Of a DNA stretch of 64,000 bases, positions 1 through 13,060 are shown in pieces. The DNA comes from Lates calcarifer (lineage: Eukaryota; Chordata; Actinopteri; Centropomidae). The stretch covers positions 22,168,699 to 22,232,698 of the forward strand of contig NC_066849.1 of the NCBI RefSeq assembly GCF_001640805.2, given 5' to 3'. Position 1 is the first letter of the stretch. Every line of letters starts with the position of its first letter. Both the position numbers and the translations under genes were made by a program. Below the pieces are notes generated by a model. The model had not been told where the DNA came from and ran no database searches. It saw only the letters and a program-made list of their open reading frames with translations.

Positions 1-574
1 GTGAACTGGCAAGGGTTCAAGGCACTTATCTTCTGATAAAGTTAGATTCTCTGTAGGCAGCAATCTTCATACTAGCTGTGGCCACTATACAAACATTTAA
101 TTTTAACTGTAATTGCTTTATAAAGTTTTCACTATCAGGTTTTTAGAACATTATAGAAGATTATTTCCGTCACTTATTTTAGGTCATTGTTCCCTCAGCT
201 AAAGACAAAAGTAGAAAATCATATTACTCCGGCCCCTGCACCGAGAAAGGATTAGTGTATTACCGTCTTTCCTTTCTATTTTGCTTTACTGCTTAGTAGC
301 CTGATTTTAATTTTAATTACATGACTGCTTCAATACCGCGTTTAAAGACAAACTATTTTTGTCCACCCTACTGCAGGAGCTAACTAAACCAGGTGCACCA
401 TTCAGAGGATGAGAGGGCTCTAACATTGTTTTACATGCAATAAATGGTCTGTCAAACTATTTATTCAGCCACCAGTCATAGCCTTAACAGAAGAGTTTAA
501 GAGGACAAAAACTTTTAAATACAGGCTTTTTGAGCGCACTATGTTGGGGCCTTGGGGACTCAGTTCCTCTCTGT
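1..574. other. AT-rich non-coding flank
   Basis: No coding similarity, RNA gene or clear repeat recognised. It ends where hAT-like terminal sequence begins. Confidence 0.5.
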
Positions 575-1175
575 ACTACAGCTGTTTCGGACCGGTTTCA
601 TTCAAGATAATATTTTCACGGACCAGCCGTCGTCGTGGGGTGGGATTAAAATTACCAGAATATAGACTCGGCATAAAAACAAAACATACGTAACGATCAT
701 TATAAATAAAACTCACCATAACGCAGCAGCAGGAAGCATCAGCTCTTCAACAGTGAAAGACTTCTTAGCCTTAGCAACGCGGTTAGCAGCGAAGTACGTT
801 GTTCTCAGTGCAGCTACAGTTGCTCCTGTGGTGGCCCTGAAGACTTGCTTCTGTCCTTCTTGTTCATGTTTTTTTCTTCAAAGAACTTGGGTTCGGGGTT
901 GTCTTTTATTGCAGGGTACTTGGTCCCCGTGTGTCGAAGCAGTTTTGAAGGCTTCACTGCCTCATTTAATAGCCTGATACCACATATTATGTAGAGGCGG
1001 CCTGGAGCAGGTGAATCGCCTGTCGCGATAAAACCGTATTTTAAGTAACTCCTGGTATTTCCCACTGAATGCAGCTTTGTTTTTCTTGACAGTCTTAGGC
1101 TTTTCTGCTGTTTCATCATTGGGCATTTTTCCCTTTTCAAAGAAACTCTCCACAGACATTTGTTTTTTAAATTCA
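575..1175 (-). mobile_element. Decayed hAT transposon with ZBED5-like transposase N-terminus
   Basis: Minus-strand coding remains in three successive frames. About 1159-1050 begins MSVESFFEKGKMPNDETAEK and reaches AAFSGKYQE. About 1050-830 gives YLKYGFIATGDSPAPGR, then a BED-finger-like segment (IICGIRLLNEAVKPSKLLRH). About 830-718 gives ATVAALRTTYFAANRVAKAK and FTVEELMLPAA. This order and wording match the N-terminal part of ZBED5/SCAND3-type hAT transposases (family knowledge). The BED finger has lost its first Cys (Tyr) and last His (Tyr). The plus-strand segment around 583-625 (ggaccggtttcattcaag, then ttttcacggacc) is the typical terminal sequence of these elements. Most of the catalytic region is deleted, so it is a non-functional, internally deleted fossil. 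Confidence 0.65.
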
Positions 1176-1551
1176 TTTTAGCTAGTTAGCTAGCTAGTTT
1201 AACTCATCGAACATCACAGCCATGATAAACAAGTAAGTGTCAAACGGTATCAGGAGGCAGAGACGGATGTGATGGGCAGAGATTCCGGTCACTTTTCAAA
1301 GTAATAGTCAATAATAGTCAATAAAATGAAATGATATGAATTATTTATTCTTTCTGTGTGGCTGGATGACATGTTTTGGGGAAATAACCCGGTTTAAAAA
1401 TTAAATTATTTCATTTACAACCTATTGTTCAAGACTTACGTCGTTACTAGGAGTACATTTTCTTGGGGCTGAGAACCACAAGACAGATAAGTCAGAAAAT
1501 ATTGAGACACAAATCAACACACTATTGGTTTTGGTGTTCTGATGGGGTTTG

Positions 1552-1712
1552 TGGTTGCCTGTGGATCAGCAGGAAGAGCAGGTTGTCTTGTAATCATAGA
1601 CTCAGTGCTTTGATCTCCAGCTCCTCCTGTCCACATGTTGAAGTGTCATTGAGCAAGACACTGAACCCAAACCGCACCTGATGGTCAAACCAGCACTTCG
1701 GTGGCTTGTTAT
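1552..1712 (+). repeat. SINE-like (tRNA-derived) fragment
   Basis: Contains the run ggatcagcaggaagagcagg, ttgtcttgtaatcatag, ctccagctcctcctgtccac, and gagcaagacactgaaccc, which follow the order seen in a common fish tRNA-derived SINE. The tRNA-like head is decayed, so no tRNA gene is called. Confidence 0.6.
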
Positions 1713-4700
1713 TTTCAGTGCATGGATATGCATATTTGGATATACATATAAATGCTGCAATTTACTGTTTTATTTCTTGAAAATATAGAATGTGTCTACC
1801 TATCAGTTATGCAACCAAACTTTTAGTTGTGTTGTGTTTTTGCTCAGGTTTTCTGAGGGAGTGTAGACATACAAAACTTTTAGGGGCCATTTGGGTGGAC
1901 TGACTTGGGTATTGACTTCAGGTCTGTTTGCGTCCTTGAGACATTGAGAGAAACAGAAATACACAAAAAATAGTTTTCTGTACTTGTAAATCATTGTGGA
2001 TCGATGTTGTGTATCTTTAACTAGTATTTAACATTGATTTATTGCTGGTTAGGTATCAGCTTGCTGACATTTAAACCCTCAGTGGGTCATACAGTTTCCT
2101 GTACTTGGACCGCATCGGTGTACAGCTTTGGTTTTAGAGCAGTGTTGGGTTTCTTCTTGTACATACTTTAAAAATATTCCAGCAGAAGTCTCACAGCGTA
2201 AAAAATAAGATTGCACTGAACTACTTCCTACAAACACTGAGGGCGTCCTCAGAAAGCAACACAACCACTGATCCCTCCAGAAGAATCAGCAGCTAAATTT
2301 AGACTTCAGAGGCTTCAGGGCAGAAAAGAACAATGGGATGCAGGAAACAGAGGCAAGAGAGGAAGGTACAGGGTGGGTAAGGTGGGAGGAAGAAGAGAGG
2401 GAAGAAGAAAAGGACTGAAGAGGAAAGAGGAAGAGAAAAGTGGGAAAAATGCAGACAGAGCAGAGATAACATGGTGATGTTTTGACCTTTCACACTGATT
2501 CAAACTTTGGGTTTTACTTGGAATCAAAAACACAATGTCTGCAGATGTTCATGTTTCACAACAAAATAAATCTTTACTGTTTTCACAGATAAAAAACATC
2601 AAGGTTTAAATACTAAACATAATTTCAATTTTAGATAAATCTCTCGACAAGAAGATGCTGTACCTGAAAATAAAGCATGCAGTGCAGGTAATATAAACCG
2701 CATCAAGCAAAGCTGAAGACAAAGTTGTTTATCTTACCACTGAATTTACTTCAGGGATGATTTAAGGGGATATGAAGTTCAGATGAGGTTGAAAGAGTTG
2801 AGCTTCAAAGTTACATTTGACCTACATTTTTCAAATTAAGATGCTTAGAGAAAAACCCTACACAATGTGCTTGTTTTATTCAGGTCTGGTGGCACGGAGG
2901 CTCTCATCAAACTGCAACACAATACCTCCTGAATTTATTTAGGTACTGGCCTTAAGAAGTCCACTGCAAAACAAATTTCTCAGCACATTTTTTTTTAACT
3001 CTTCAGTCATGCACTTTGAATGGTAACTTGCCAAGACTGAGTTTGTATCGCTATGAGTAGGCATGAAGCACCCTGCAGACCCTCCTATATGAACATTTTG
3101 TGTCTGATTATTATTCCAAAAAGCCATTTCTGAGCTTTTTGCTGTCTTTTTACATCGACAGGAATACACTGTGCTTCAGGAGGAAATACTGTATAACTGA
3201 GCAGGGAAAAGGTTGAAGTTTAAAATATTCAATAACAGCACAAAATATCAGCACAAACTCTTACTCCCTCTACCATTTACACTTTCAGATAAGTCATCTG
3301 ATCCTGCTGTGAATCAGAGGACTGAACCTCTTACCATGTAGCTCTGACATGATGAGGTCAAGAGTGATTTAAGCCACGTCACTGTGGAGGCTCACAGTTC
3401 AAAAAGACAGGAATGCCATAAACCTCAGTTTTTTTAAAACAAGGTGTTTACTCCCTGCTGAGGTCGAGTGCCATTCTGACTAGAAATTTACAGCCCTGTT
3501 GTTGCTGTCATTTCTGGAATTTCCTTAACGCTGTTTAACACTTCTTGTTGCCTTCTCCACAAAGGTTTGAAAGGGTTGCTCTAAATAAGCAATGTGAGGT
3601 TTGACCATCACATAATTAAACATTCCCTCCCTTCCTTAAATGCTGGCATGATGATACAGCTTTACAACATGTTCTACTGTGTTTAAAAGTTACTAATTGA
3701 TCTGATGGTGGTGTTATATTTCAAAGCCAGAATGTCAAACTTTGTGAGGCCCAAACTCAGACACTGTGAGTCTGGTGCTGCACACAGCCTGTATCCATTA
3801 CAAATTAAAGTGATCAGCCTAATGGGGTGCAATAATTAAAAGGTCATAATCTTTACTTCGGGCATGACAGCTCAGACACTGCGGGTCTGACTTTGACAAA
3901 GTCCACAGGGATGATGCGTCTTGGCACAGTGTTGGGGAATTTAAAAAGTTAAGTCTGCAATTAAAAGGTCAACATTTCAAACTTTGAAAGGGAGCAACAA
4001 CTTCAGCATCAGCCTGACATTGATGAGTCCATCTGAACTGAACTCTGCTCTGTCTTGGATTTTGACTACAGCTCTGCCTGTCATCCCAGAAAACTAAGAA
4101 TAAAAACCTTCATCTATCCAGGTCTGAATCCAAACGTCCACCCACTGGACTTGCAGACTGAGTCCTCGCAAGCTTCAGTCATACGTACCTGACATGCTCA
4201 CTGTCAGCAAAGGTGCTGGACTGTGGGGGTATGAAATATATAATATATGCTGATATCTGGAGTTGGCCTAAAAGATTTGCATCCACGCCAACACTGCACA
4301 CAGCTCAGCCTAACAACTGTACATCCATGAAGTTAGTACAGCTCAACCCGACACCAGCTACAGCTCCTCATCCCCAGAGAGGTGACATTCCACGTTCCAG
4401 GCTTTCCACTGCCAAGTCCCACAATGCCTGAATCTGTTCCCGACTCCTCTTGGCCTTACAGATGGTGACTCCACAAGGTAGTGATCCTGCCTCGCATTTC
4501 ACTTTCAAGCAGCACTCCCCAGATTTGGCTCTCGTGCCTTGCCGTTCCTATTCCGAATAAGTCCCTCTTATTTACCAGTCAGTGGTATATTCATGAAAAT
4601 TCAATGGCACAGAATGAGTCTTTATTTAGTCCTGTAACACTTGTAAACTCCACAGGGCACAGACACAGACTCAGAGCAGGGTGACTGAGGTGAACCAGGC

Positions 4701-6073
4701 TTTTAAAGTTGTCAACAGACATTTTAGAGAATGAGCAAACAAACTCAAAATGGCCAAAGAATAAGAGAGTGCTTAAAAACAGAAGGAAAAAAGGGAAGAA
4801 GGCTGGAAAGCTACAGCTTAAAGGCATCACAGACTGTCAAACAAGGAGTGAGTGTTAGCTATGGAGTATATATACTGCAATATATACTGCAGTAATTGAC
4901 TAATAAGGGGCAGGTGTGCATGCTGGAGACTGATGAGACAAGTGAAGGCAGGAAACAAGATGAGGGCAACTGCTGCACAGGTAGTGAACACAGTCTAAAA
5001 TGACAGGAAAAGTTAAATGACGCAGAGGAAGTAGATGGGAAGATGAAAGTGGAAAAGGTGTGCTGGAAAAATCTGTGACAAAATCTAAACAAAGATTCTG
5101 TTGTCAACATAGAGGGTTTTTTCCCCCCTTTCAGTCACTGAGTAAGAGAAGCAAAAGGACGTCTTGATTTTTTTTTCCATTTGTGATGTTACTGCACAAC
5201 AAAAACAAAAATATAACACTTTTTACTAGTTGCTTTGAGCAACTGGCTTGCTCAGGTTTTGCCTTTTGCTTTTCTGGTGAACGTGTAGCTCTGAATCCTC
5301 AGCACACAAGAGGGCTCAGTTCAGATCTGTGCAAATCTCTTCAGTGCTGTGTCATATTTATTTTAGCAGCCTAGTAGATAGAGATAGCTGCTGCTGACTG
5401 CTGTTCAATAATAGATTACCGTTCATTCTTTAAAAAAAAAAAAACTCTCACTATTCATTGTTTTCTGCAGAGAGTTCTGCCAGAGAAAGATAGAGGTGAA
5501 TGAAAGAAAAAGAGAGACAGACCGAAAAAAGAAAGAAGAGAGCAGAGAGCAAAATGTCTCACACCACTGGACCAGTGTCAGAAAAAAGAGTCAATTATTT
5601 ATCCAGGAGGGTAGGGGGGAGGGGTTACTGGGGGAGGAGAGGAAAAAAAGATTTGTGTTGGTGAGGTTGTGTGACAATGACTCACTGTGTGTGACACAAA
5701 CAGCCCTCACATATAGAATCTGTCTGCTTTCATTTCTCTCCTTCATCTGTATTCTCTCTCTCTTTTAACCTCCTTCTGTCACTCACTGGTTTGGCTGGAG
5801 ATGAAGTCATGCCACCACGCCCGGTGTTGTTGCGCCTCACTAACACGCCTGGCCAGGCTTTGCTCTGTTACCACTGAAAGCCATTAACCCTTGAAGTGGA
5901 GGGTTGTGGGCAACACACACGGTATCATCCATAAGATATGAGATCCATTTACCTCTACCCATCTCTGGCCTGTTTCTCTAAACTCTGAAGGCAACGAGAC
6001 ACAGAGATGGTAACTTCTGAGCTGCAATAATTAGTTGATGAATTCATTAGTCAATCAACAGAAATATAATTAG
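1713..6073. other. Non-coding flank
   Basis: No gene recognised. Purine-rich islands on the plus strand lie at about 2325-2465 and 5494-5660. The short ORFs here carry no recognisable domain. Confidence 0.5.
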
Positions 6074-6277
6074 CATCCATCCATTATCTATATCACTTAT
6101 CTGTAAAGGTCGCTGGGGCTGGAGCCAATCTCAGAGGGGTACACGCTGGACAGATCACCAGGCTATCACAGGTCTGACATATAGAGACAAACAACCATTC
6201 ACATTCACACCTACAGGCAATTTAAAGTCATCAATTAACCAGCATGTCTTTTGACTGTGGGAGGAAGTTGGAGAAAC
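6074..6277 (+). repeat. Dispersed fish repeat ('catccatccatt ... gggaggaag' type)
   Basis: Starts catccatccattatctat and continues ggtcgctggggctggagcca, acacgctggacagatcacc, ccattcacattcacacct, caatttaaagtcatcaatta and gactgtgggaggaag, the usual order of a very common teleost repeat. I judge it to be the 3' end of a non-LTR element; the class assignment is uncertain. Confidence 0.65.
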
Positions 6278-7837
6278 CGGTTTCTGTAGTCGTCTATTTT
6301 AGACTGTTTATCAGACAAAACAAGACATTTGAAAATATCAGCATGGGCTTTGGGAAACAGCAACTGGCGTAAAAAAATAATCAACAGATGAAGTGTGCTC
6401 ACCAGAAAAAGAGCTGCACTCATCATATGTTTTAATGACCTGTGTTTTCATTTTCCTGGCATGAGATCTCACCTCGCTTTCAGACTCAAGTATATTACTG
6501 TGCAGAGCAAAGCCACTGTTTTGAATGGAGATGTGTGCCTATGGTCTCATGGACAACTGTGCTGTTTCACAGTGCCACACACAGTCTACACTTTCCCCCA
6601 GGTTTTGTCAGCAAAGTTCAACTTAATTGAACTTTGGACTTTGATGTCCACAGCGTGCGTTAAATGGCATTCTGGTCTTGACAGGAGGTTAAAGTTATGA
6701 TGGCACCCTGCTGAGAAAAAAGGAGAAAAGCCTACCATCAGGACCTCGGTAAACAACTCAAGCATGGCAGAAAATACATATTACATAAAAGAGGATGGGG
6801 ACATCAGGATAAAATGAATATTGTTTACGTTCTTGCACGTTTAGAAGAGAATGAACCATCATGCTAAAGATGTAAATCTTTAAAAGCAGGTCATAGAAAT
6901 ATACTTTGTTCTCACTTTACTCACTTTTTAAGCTGCACTTCATCGTAATAAAATCTCATTCTCTGTCACTTAGCTACAGTTAACAGGTTTATGTCAGTTA
7001 CACTGCTAACGTGTATTCATGGCACTCATTAGCAATTTGCAATAGTTCCTGTGCTGTTAATCTGTTTCATATGAATTGATGGGGCTCTCACTGCTGTGAA
7101 TTAGACACTGCAGCTGACTCCACAGGCTGTCAGGTAATGGATTTCTTTTATTAGTGAATCTAGCTTTAAATGTGATTCAATTTACCCTGCCTTGTGGGTT
7201 TTTTTTTTAATTATTTATTTTTTTGTGTGTAAATTTTTTGTCTGCCCAGCTGTGTTAAATGCCTCTAACACTCTGAGGAGAATACAGACACTGTTATCAT
7301 TCAAAGTCATCCTCACAGGTTGTAGACTTTACCATTTATCAACAAAGAGTTACAGTCAAAAACATGAGTCACTCACAAATTAAAAAAACTCTCTCTCGCT
7401 CCTATGAATGATTAATTTAGTGTGCTGGCATAAAAGAAAAAAACTCATTACAGAGTTTTATAACCGTTTTTTATTACTTTTCTGAATGCAGATGGCCTCT
7501 GTAATCTTCTTAGGAATTTATTGTACAGTATATCAGGTGAAATTTAGGCCTAATGTTGCCTCCAGTAGTGAACACAGTAGTACTTCCATTATTATCATTA
7601 TTATTATTAGCAATATGACTGACGCAGTTACAGTATCTGCCATGTCCTTAGTAGACTCTGTATCTGAAGTCCGTTTTTAATCCTTGTGTTTTAATCCTTG
7701 TATTGCTGTATGTGTAAAAATTATCTAAATAAAACACTTTCTGTTATAAGTGTTATTTTCTTATTACGAAGAAAAGAATTGAGGAGGTAACCCTCACCAA
7801 GCTCAAGACTCTCACCAAGCTCCTTACTGGGAAAACC
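6278..7837. other. Non-coding flank
   Basis: AT-rich sequence with short homopolymer runs. No gene, RNA or clear repeat recognised. Confidence 0.45.
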
Positions 7838-8545
7838 ATACTAATACTGGGTAAAGCCTCCCTTTGGTCTCACAACAGCCTCAGCCTTTTTCGTGGCATG
7901 GATGACTGGTGGTCTATTCAGATCTAGTGACTGGGATTCATGAGAACAGTTTGAGGTGCATTATCATGTTGGAAGTAGTTATTAGAAGGTGGCAAATTGT
8001 GGCCATAAAGTGATGCATATAGTCAGTAATAATCTAAGGCCTCAGAGTGTGTTAAGAACACAGGACCAGCAGCTTGGACTGTTAACACAAGGAGGGTTGA
8101 TTCTGTGGATTTATGCTGTTGATGCCAAATTCTGACCCGACCATCTGTGTGCCTGAGCAGAAATCGAGATTCATCAAACCAGGGTAAATTTTTCCGGTCT
8201 TAAACTGTCCAGTTTTGGTGAGCCTGTGTCCACTGCAGCCTCAGATTTCTGTGCTTGACTGACCGGAGAGGAACCTGACATGTCCCCTGCTGTTGTAGTC
8301 CATCCACCTCAAGGTTTGACATATTGTGCATCCTGAGATGCTTTTCTGCTCACCACAGTTGTAAAGAGTGGCTATGTAAGTAACTGTGGCCTTGCTGTCA
8401 GCAAACAGTCCATTCTCCTTCAACCTCTCTCATGAACAAAATGTTTCTGGCCACAGAACCGCTGCTCAAAATCTGAGGAGGTCAGCATTTTCTATACTAA
8501 TACTCAAACCAGCCTGTCTGGCACCAACAATCATGCCATAGTGAG
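7838..8545 (-). mobile_element. Decayed Tc1/mariner-like transposase
   Basis: Read on the minus strand in broken frames, the sequence follows the DDE region of a widespread fish Tc1-like transposase: the piece read as MNLDFCSGTQMVGSEFG corresponds to the WSDESRFLLRH...DGRVRIWR region, and MHHFMATI precedes the second-Asp block. The plus-strand text aaattctgacccgaccatct and cctgtctggcaccaacaatc matches the complementary strand of that family. Many stops and frameshifts; no intact terminal repeats found. Confidence 0.7.
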
Positions 8546-8860
8546 ATTTATTTTTTTTATTTGATGTGAACATTAAGCTCCTGACCTGTATCTGCATAAT
8601 TTTATCGATTGTCTCATTCTTTTTACTGTTTTTCTATTCTATGTATCAAAGAGAACATAAAGTCCTCTTGTCTGTCCCTCATCTTGAGCTTGAAACCTTG
8701 TTCAATGATTACCAAAGCTGATCAGTTTGATTGATTTGTCTTCTTTATTGACAAACAGTGCATTGTAAATGTAAGATTCAGAAAGTTAACAGCTACAAAC
8801 TCACACGCACGATGTACAAACATTTTACTGTACACTGAACAGCACACACACATTATATTA

Positions 8861-8891
8861 CCCCCCCCCCCCCCCCCCCCCACACACACAC
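8861..8891. repeat. Poly-C run followed by (CA)n
   Basis: Twenty-one consecutive C residues followed by about five CA units. Homopolymers of this length are often mis-sized in assemblies. Confidence 0.9.
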
Positions 8892-9203
8892 TCACAAAGA
8901 TGCACAGGCGTGCGCATACTCACATTATATTACAGAATTATAATACATTACAGTGGGATGCTCTGACTATATGAGCAGTAACACCTAGAACAGTATTGTA
9001 GGTAAACAGAGAAAGGCAGACTACAGCTGATTACTGAGCTGTTTTTCTTTTTTCAGAGAGAAACCGTACATTACATACATACTGAAAAGTATGGCAAGCC
9101 ATAGAAAAGCAAATAAATTAACATGGGGGGAAAAAAAACTATGAAGAAAAAAAAACCTTTTTCTTCGTGTTTAAAGAGTGTTTACAGCTCGACTCCTTCA
9201 GTT

Positions 9204-9402
9204 CAGGTTAGTCTGATGAAACACTGTGAATGACTGGACACATGGACCAAAGGTTACCGGCTAAAAATGAGAGATCGATCTCTTAACACTTGTGCTATAA
9301 AGCAAGACTTTTGTGTTCGCAGTTTTGGGATAAGAGCTCCTCTGAAAATCCACAACAAAACAAGCAGTTTATTTTATCTGTAGAAGAGATCCTTGCCAAC
9401 AT
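9204..9402. repeat. Diverged direct duplication, copy 1
   Basis: Shares ordered blocks with 9961-10142: aaacactgtgaatgact, then tttgggataa, gctcctctgaaaa, aacaaaac and ccttgccaacatatcc. Copy 2 has the same order with substitutions and indels. The intervening part holds a dispersed repeat. Confidence 0.7.
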
Positions 9403-9484
9403 ATCCTTAAGAGATGCAGGTTTGGTTAAAAGTCGACAGCCATGCTAGAAGCTTTTGTGACTGTACTTTGGCACAGCTGTGTTT

Positions 9485-9935
9485 TGAGCTAAATGCTACT
9501 CAAAATGACAATGTTAACCTGCTGAAGTTTACCAGGTATTATGTTTACCATGTTCGCCATTTTAGTTTAGCATGTTAGTGTGCTAGCATTTGCTAATTAG
9601 CTCTGGCTGATGAGAATGACATTAGTTTTTCAGGTATTTTTCATGAACCAGATGAGTGTTGGACAGATTGAAATTTTGACTTGACATACCGTGATGGGAA
9701 CAAGAATGTCTTTGACAATCCATCCAGTAGTTATTGAGACATTTCATTTACAAACTAAAATGTCAGCCTCACGGTGGCACTGGAGAGAAAGTCTTAGGAC
9801 TCCTCAAAAACAGTAGGCTTTATCTTTTCGGGACCAAAAATCTCTGTACAAATTTTCAAGGCAATCGATCAAGTGGTTCTTGTGAAATTTCAGTCTGGGC
9901 CAAAGTGGTGGACTGACATTGGCAAGCAATAGGAA
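9485..9935 (+). repeat. Dispersed fish repeat
   Basis: Includes gctgatgagaatgacatta, tttttcaggtatttttcatg, caatccatccagtagttatt, gagacatttcatt and gtcagcctcacggtggcac, the order of a common teleost interspersed repeat. A partial copy in opposite orientation lies at about 23735-23850. Confidence 0.6.
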
Positions 9936-9960
9936 ATAAAAAAAGGTTAACATGAAGGTC

Positions 9961-10142
9961 TGGTTAGTTTGACAAAACACTGTGAATGACTCAGCACAAA
10001 GGTCAGCAGGTCAAATAACAACATTTAAAGTAGAGAAGACTGTTGCTTTAACTGTTTTGGGATAAATGTTCTCCTGAAAACCACCAACAAAACACTGCAG
10101 TTTTCTCTCTTTGTGTGAAAGTGAAACTTGCCAATACATCCA
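9961..10142. repeat. Diverged direct duplication, copy 2
   Basis: Second copy of the 9204-9402 segment: aaacactgtgaatgactcag, tgttttgggataaatg, ctcctgaaaaccaccaacaa and cttgccaatacatcc in the same order and orientation. Confidence 0.7.
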
Positions 10143-11625
10143 AAATGTTTGTGAAAATAGTGTATCTAAAATAGAAAGATTGCTTGACTTGCTTGCCTTT
10201 AAACTGTCAACCGAGACTACAGAAATGCAGACTGGAAGCAGAGAGGTTGTGGGCATTAGAAGAAGAAAGAGGACAGCCGGGTAGAGCGGGGAGAGAGAGA
10301 AAGAGACAAAAAGAGAAAGAGTAATCTCTCCACTCCCAGCCTAATTTTTATTCAAACACTACGAGCTTTGCCTCTCATGCCCCCACCCCCCCTTCTCTCT
10401 TTTTCAGTTATCCTTCCCGTCTCCTCTTTCCCCCTCTATTACCTATTCCCTTTCACTTTTTCCCTCTCTTCATAACTCGTCTTCTCTCATCTCCAGCCTC
10501 CCCTACAGTATCTATTACACCAGAGCAACAGGAGAGGAGAAAACAGGAGTTGGTCCAGCTTCCAGAAAATAACTGCAATTAAAAGATAAATCCACCCTAA
10601 AGCACTCAGAGGAGCTTCTGGTGATGCACCTTGCATTTTCAGCCCTATTTTTGTTGTTTAGTAGTCCATTTGTCCTATTTCTGTGCTTAATTGGCCAAAC
10701 ATAATGTAACATCATGTTCATACATTTCCAGCACAGTTACAGTGGAGTCTGAATGGAGTTTTCTATCTAAAACATCTGCTGTAAATGTCAGGTTTTGGTG
10801 TCAGTGCCTTTTGTCTGCAGGTGTCATTTTTACTGCCATTCAATGACTGGAGAGAAATTCATCATAGTCGTCTCCATCGGTAGTAATCCCAGCAGACCAG
10901 AATACATTTAAGCTGCATGAAATGGCAAGTTTTTACAAAGGAGGTGGGCTGTGGTCACAGACACGGTGGCCTTTTTTGAGAGCAGCAAGTTTCCCAAAAG
11001 TAAAACCCAACACTTTCTAACAAAATCATGTCCTAATGAACAACAAGTATTGCATGTAGAGAAATCTAAATGATAATTAAGGGAGGATCTCTCCTTTAAA
11101 GGGGAAATCCAACTTAAAACAGTATCTATTCCATATACTACACCCTGTTGAGTTTTTTCACTATGACTCGCCTTTTTTCTGCACATGGAAAGACACATGC
11201 ATGTGGGTGATGCAGTATACACTCCTGCCAATGGTGCGATAACTCACTAAGAAATGCAGCAATGCACCAGCGAAGGTGGGGACTTAGTGTCAGGAAGTCC
11301 AAGAGTGACATTTCTTGCTTGAGCCAGTCAATATGCAAAACAGTTATTACCACTAACAGGCACTAAAAGCAGTGTGACTGTCAACCAAAATTTGCAGGTG
11401 GTAGGAAAAACACCCACAGGCTAACAAGCACTGATTCTACTGTCTGAGTCTGGTAAATGAACAAATCTGGCCAGACCCAAAGTGGCCTCTTCAGTATTTT
11501 TTGGCATACAGGCTGCAGGTTGGCATCTACAGAAAATACAGAGGAACAGCGAGTGTGTTCGAGAGCTGGTATCATCAGGAAAAACATAACGTCAGTCACC
11601 ACCTTAACTGCTTTAAGCAAGATAA

Positions 11626-11668
11626 ACTTTGAGTTCTGTGTGAGATAAACTCACACAGAACTCAAAGT
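11626..11668. repeat. Perfect 19-bp inverted repeat with 5-nt loop
   Basis: Left arm actttgagttctgtgtgag (11626-11644), loop ataaa, right arm ctcacacagaactcaaagt (11650-11668), with no mismatch. It lies about 3.7 kb past the ephb1 stop. The stem is shorter than that of a typical pre-miRNA. Confidence 0.9.
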
Positions 11669-13060
11669 GAGTTTGTAACATGATTTAAGATTGTGATGCT
11701 TTCATTTGTATGGCTGGCAGCTAGACTGGTAACATATAAATGTAGAGGGCGAGAGCCTTTCTCAGCGTTGGACCCATGATGCAAGGATATGACTGTCCTG
11801 GGGGTACACACCAGTGTAGACCCAATACGAATCGAAATTCAAAAAAAGAGCGGGTCCAAAAGATTTGTTCATTCAGTGTGACAGAGAAGAAGACTGCTAT
11901 CTAATAAGTATCAATGTAAACAATGCAACTTTTAAAATGTTCACAAAAATAACTATTTATGAGGAAGGGGATACAGTCAACACTTCTTCTTCCTCAAGGA
12001 CGCATTCAATCTGTTATGGTGATAAACACTGAATGTAAACAGTTTATAAGAGAACTCCGCAGGGTATCTTCAACTGGCACTGATGCATGTCAATAAAACT
12101 GAACAGCTCCTCATTTTCCTTTGTGCAATGCCAAAAATGTCATCGGATGCTGGGTGATTTGTATTTTTCAATGTTAAATCCTTCATAAAAAAGAGACAAA
12201 AATAAAAAGGGGCAACATTTAAAAACTTCAGTGGCTAAACTTTCAATGACAAGGATTAAAAACCTACTTTATCCCTGAATCTGAAGACATGACCAGACAT
12301 TCAGCAAAGATATAATCAGACAGTGTATTAACTCTGGCTACTCTTCATCACCTAAAACTGGATCTCTCCATTTTCTTGTTTAAGAAACATGGTCACATAC
12401 ACAAATAGAGAACTTGCAGAGGTTTTAGTAATATGTTTCCCTCTTTAAGGGGCTGGATTTAGTGTGGATTTAACTTTTAATAAGCACTTCGGAACATCAA
12501 AAACAGTTTTCTCCATGAACTCTTAAAGCACTTCATCTTGGATTAAACTTTCTACATAGTGCAGGATTTACCAATGCAGCAGTGTGGACAACACTCACAA
12601 CTGTTGTGTTCCTGAGATATCGTCTCTGTGGTGAATATTTGTGCTCAAACCAGGAAGTGCTGTACATCATTTACTGTATGCCTTTATCACCTTTTCACGA
12701 ACACTGACACAGTAACATGTGAAATGTCTCTGAAAATTCACATCTAACCTAAAATTAAATACCAGAGGAAAAAAAATATGAAGCAAAGAATAGACACATC
12801 ACATTCAGCTGCAGATGTTATATAATGTATTAAGATACCTGCCTGTGTTGATAGCTTTCATTTACTCTGCATGACATTTTTTAAGGTGGCGTTTAATATG
12901 AGCTTTTAGACACATGAGTCAGCTCACTCTTTATTAAACCCTCGAGCCAGCACTGAAACTGTTTTTCCAGAGGCATCTATTTACAACGAATTATGCCTCT
13001 GAACCACTGACTCACTCCCAGTTGATCTCAATACTTTCTGATAAAATGTTCAATAAGCTA

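Noticed and set aside
1552..1712. tRNA gene
   Set aside because: A tRNA-like head is present but the arms do not fold; the rest is SINE body.
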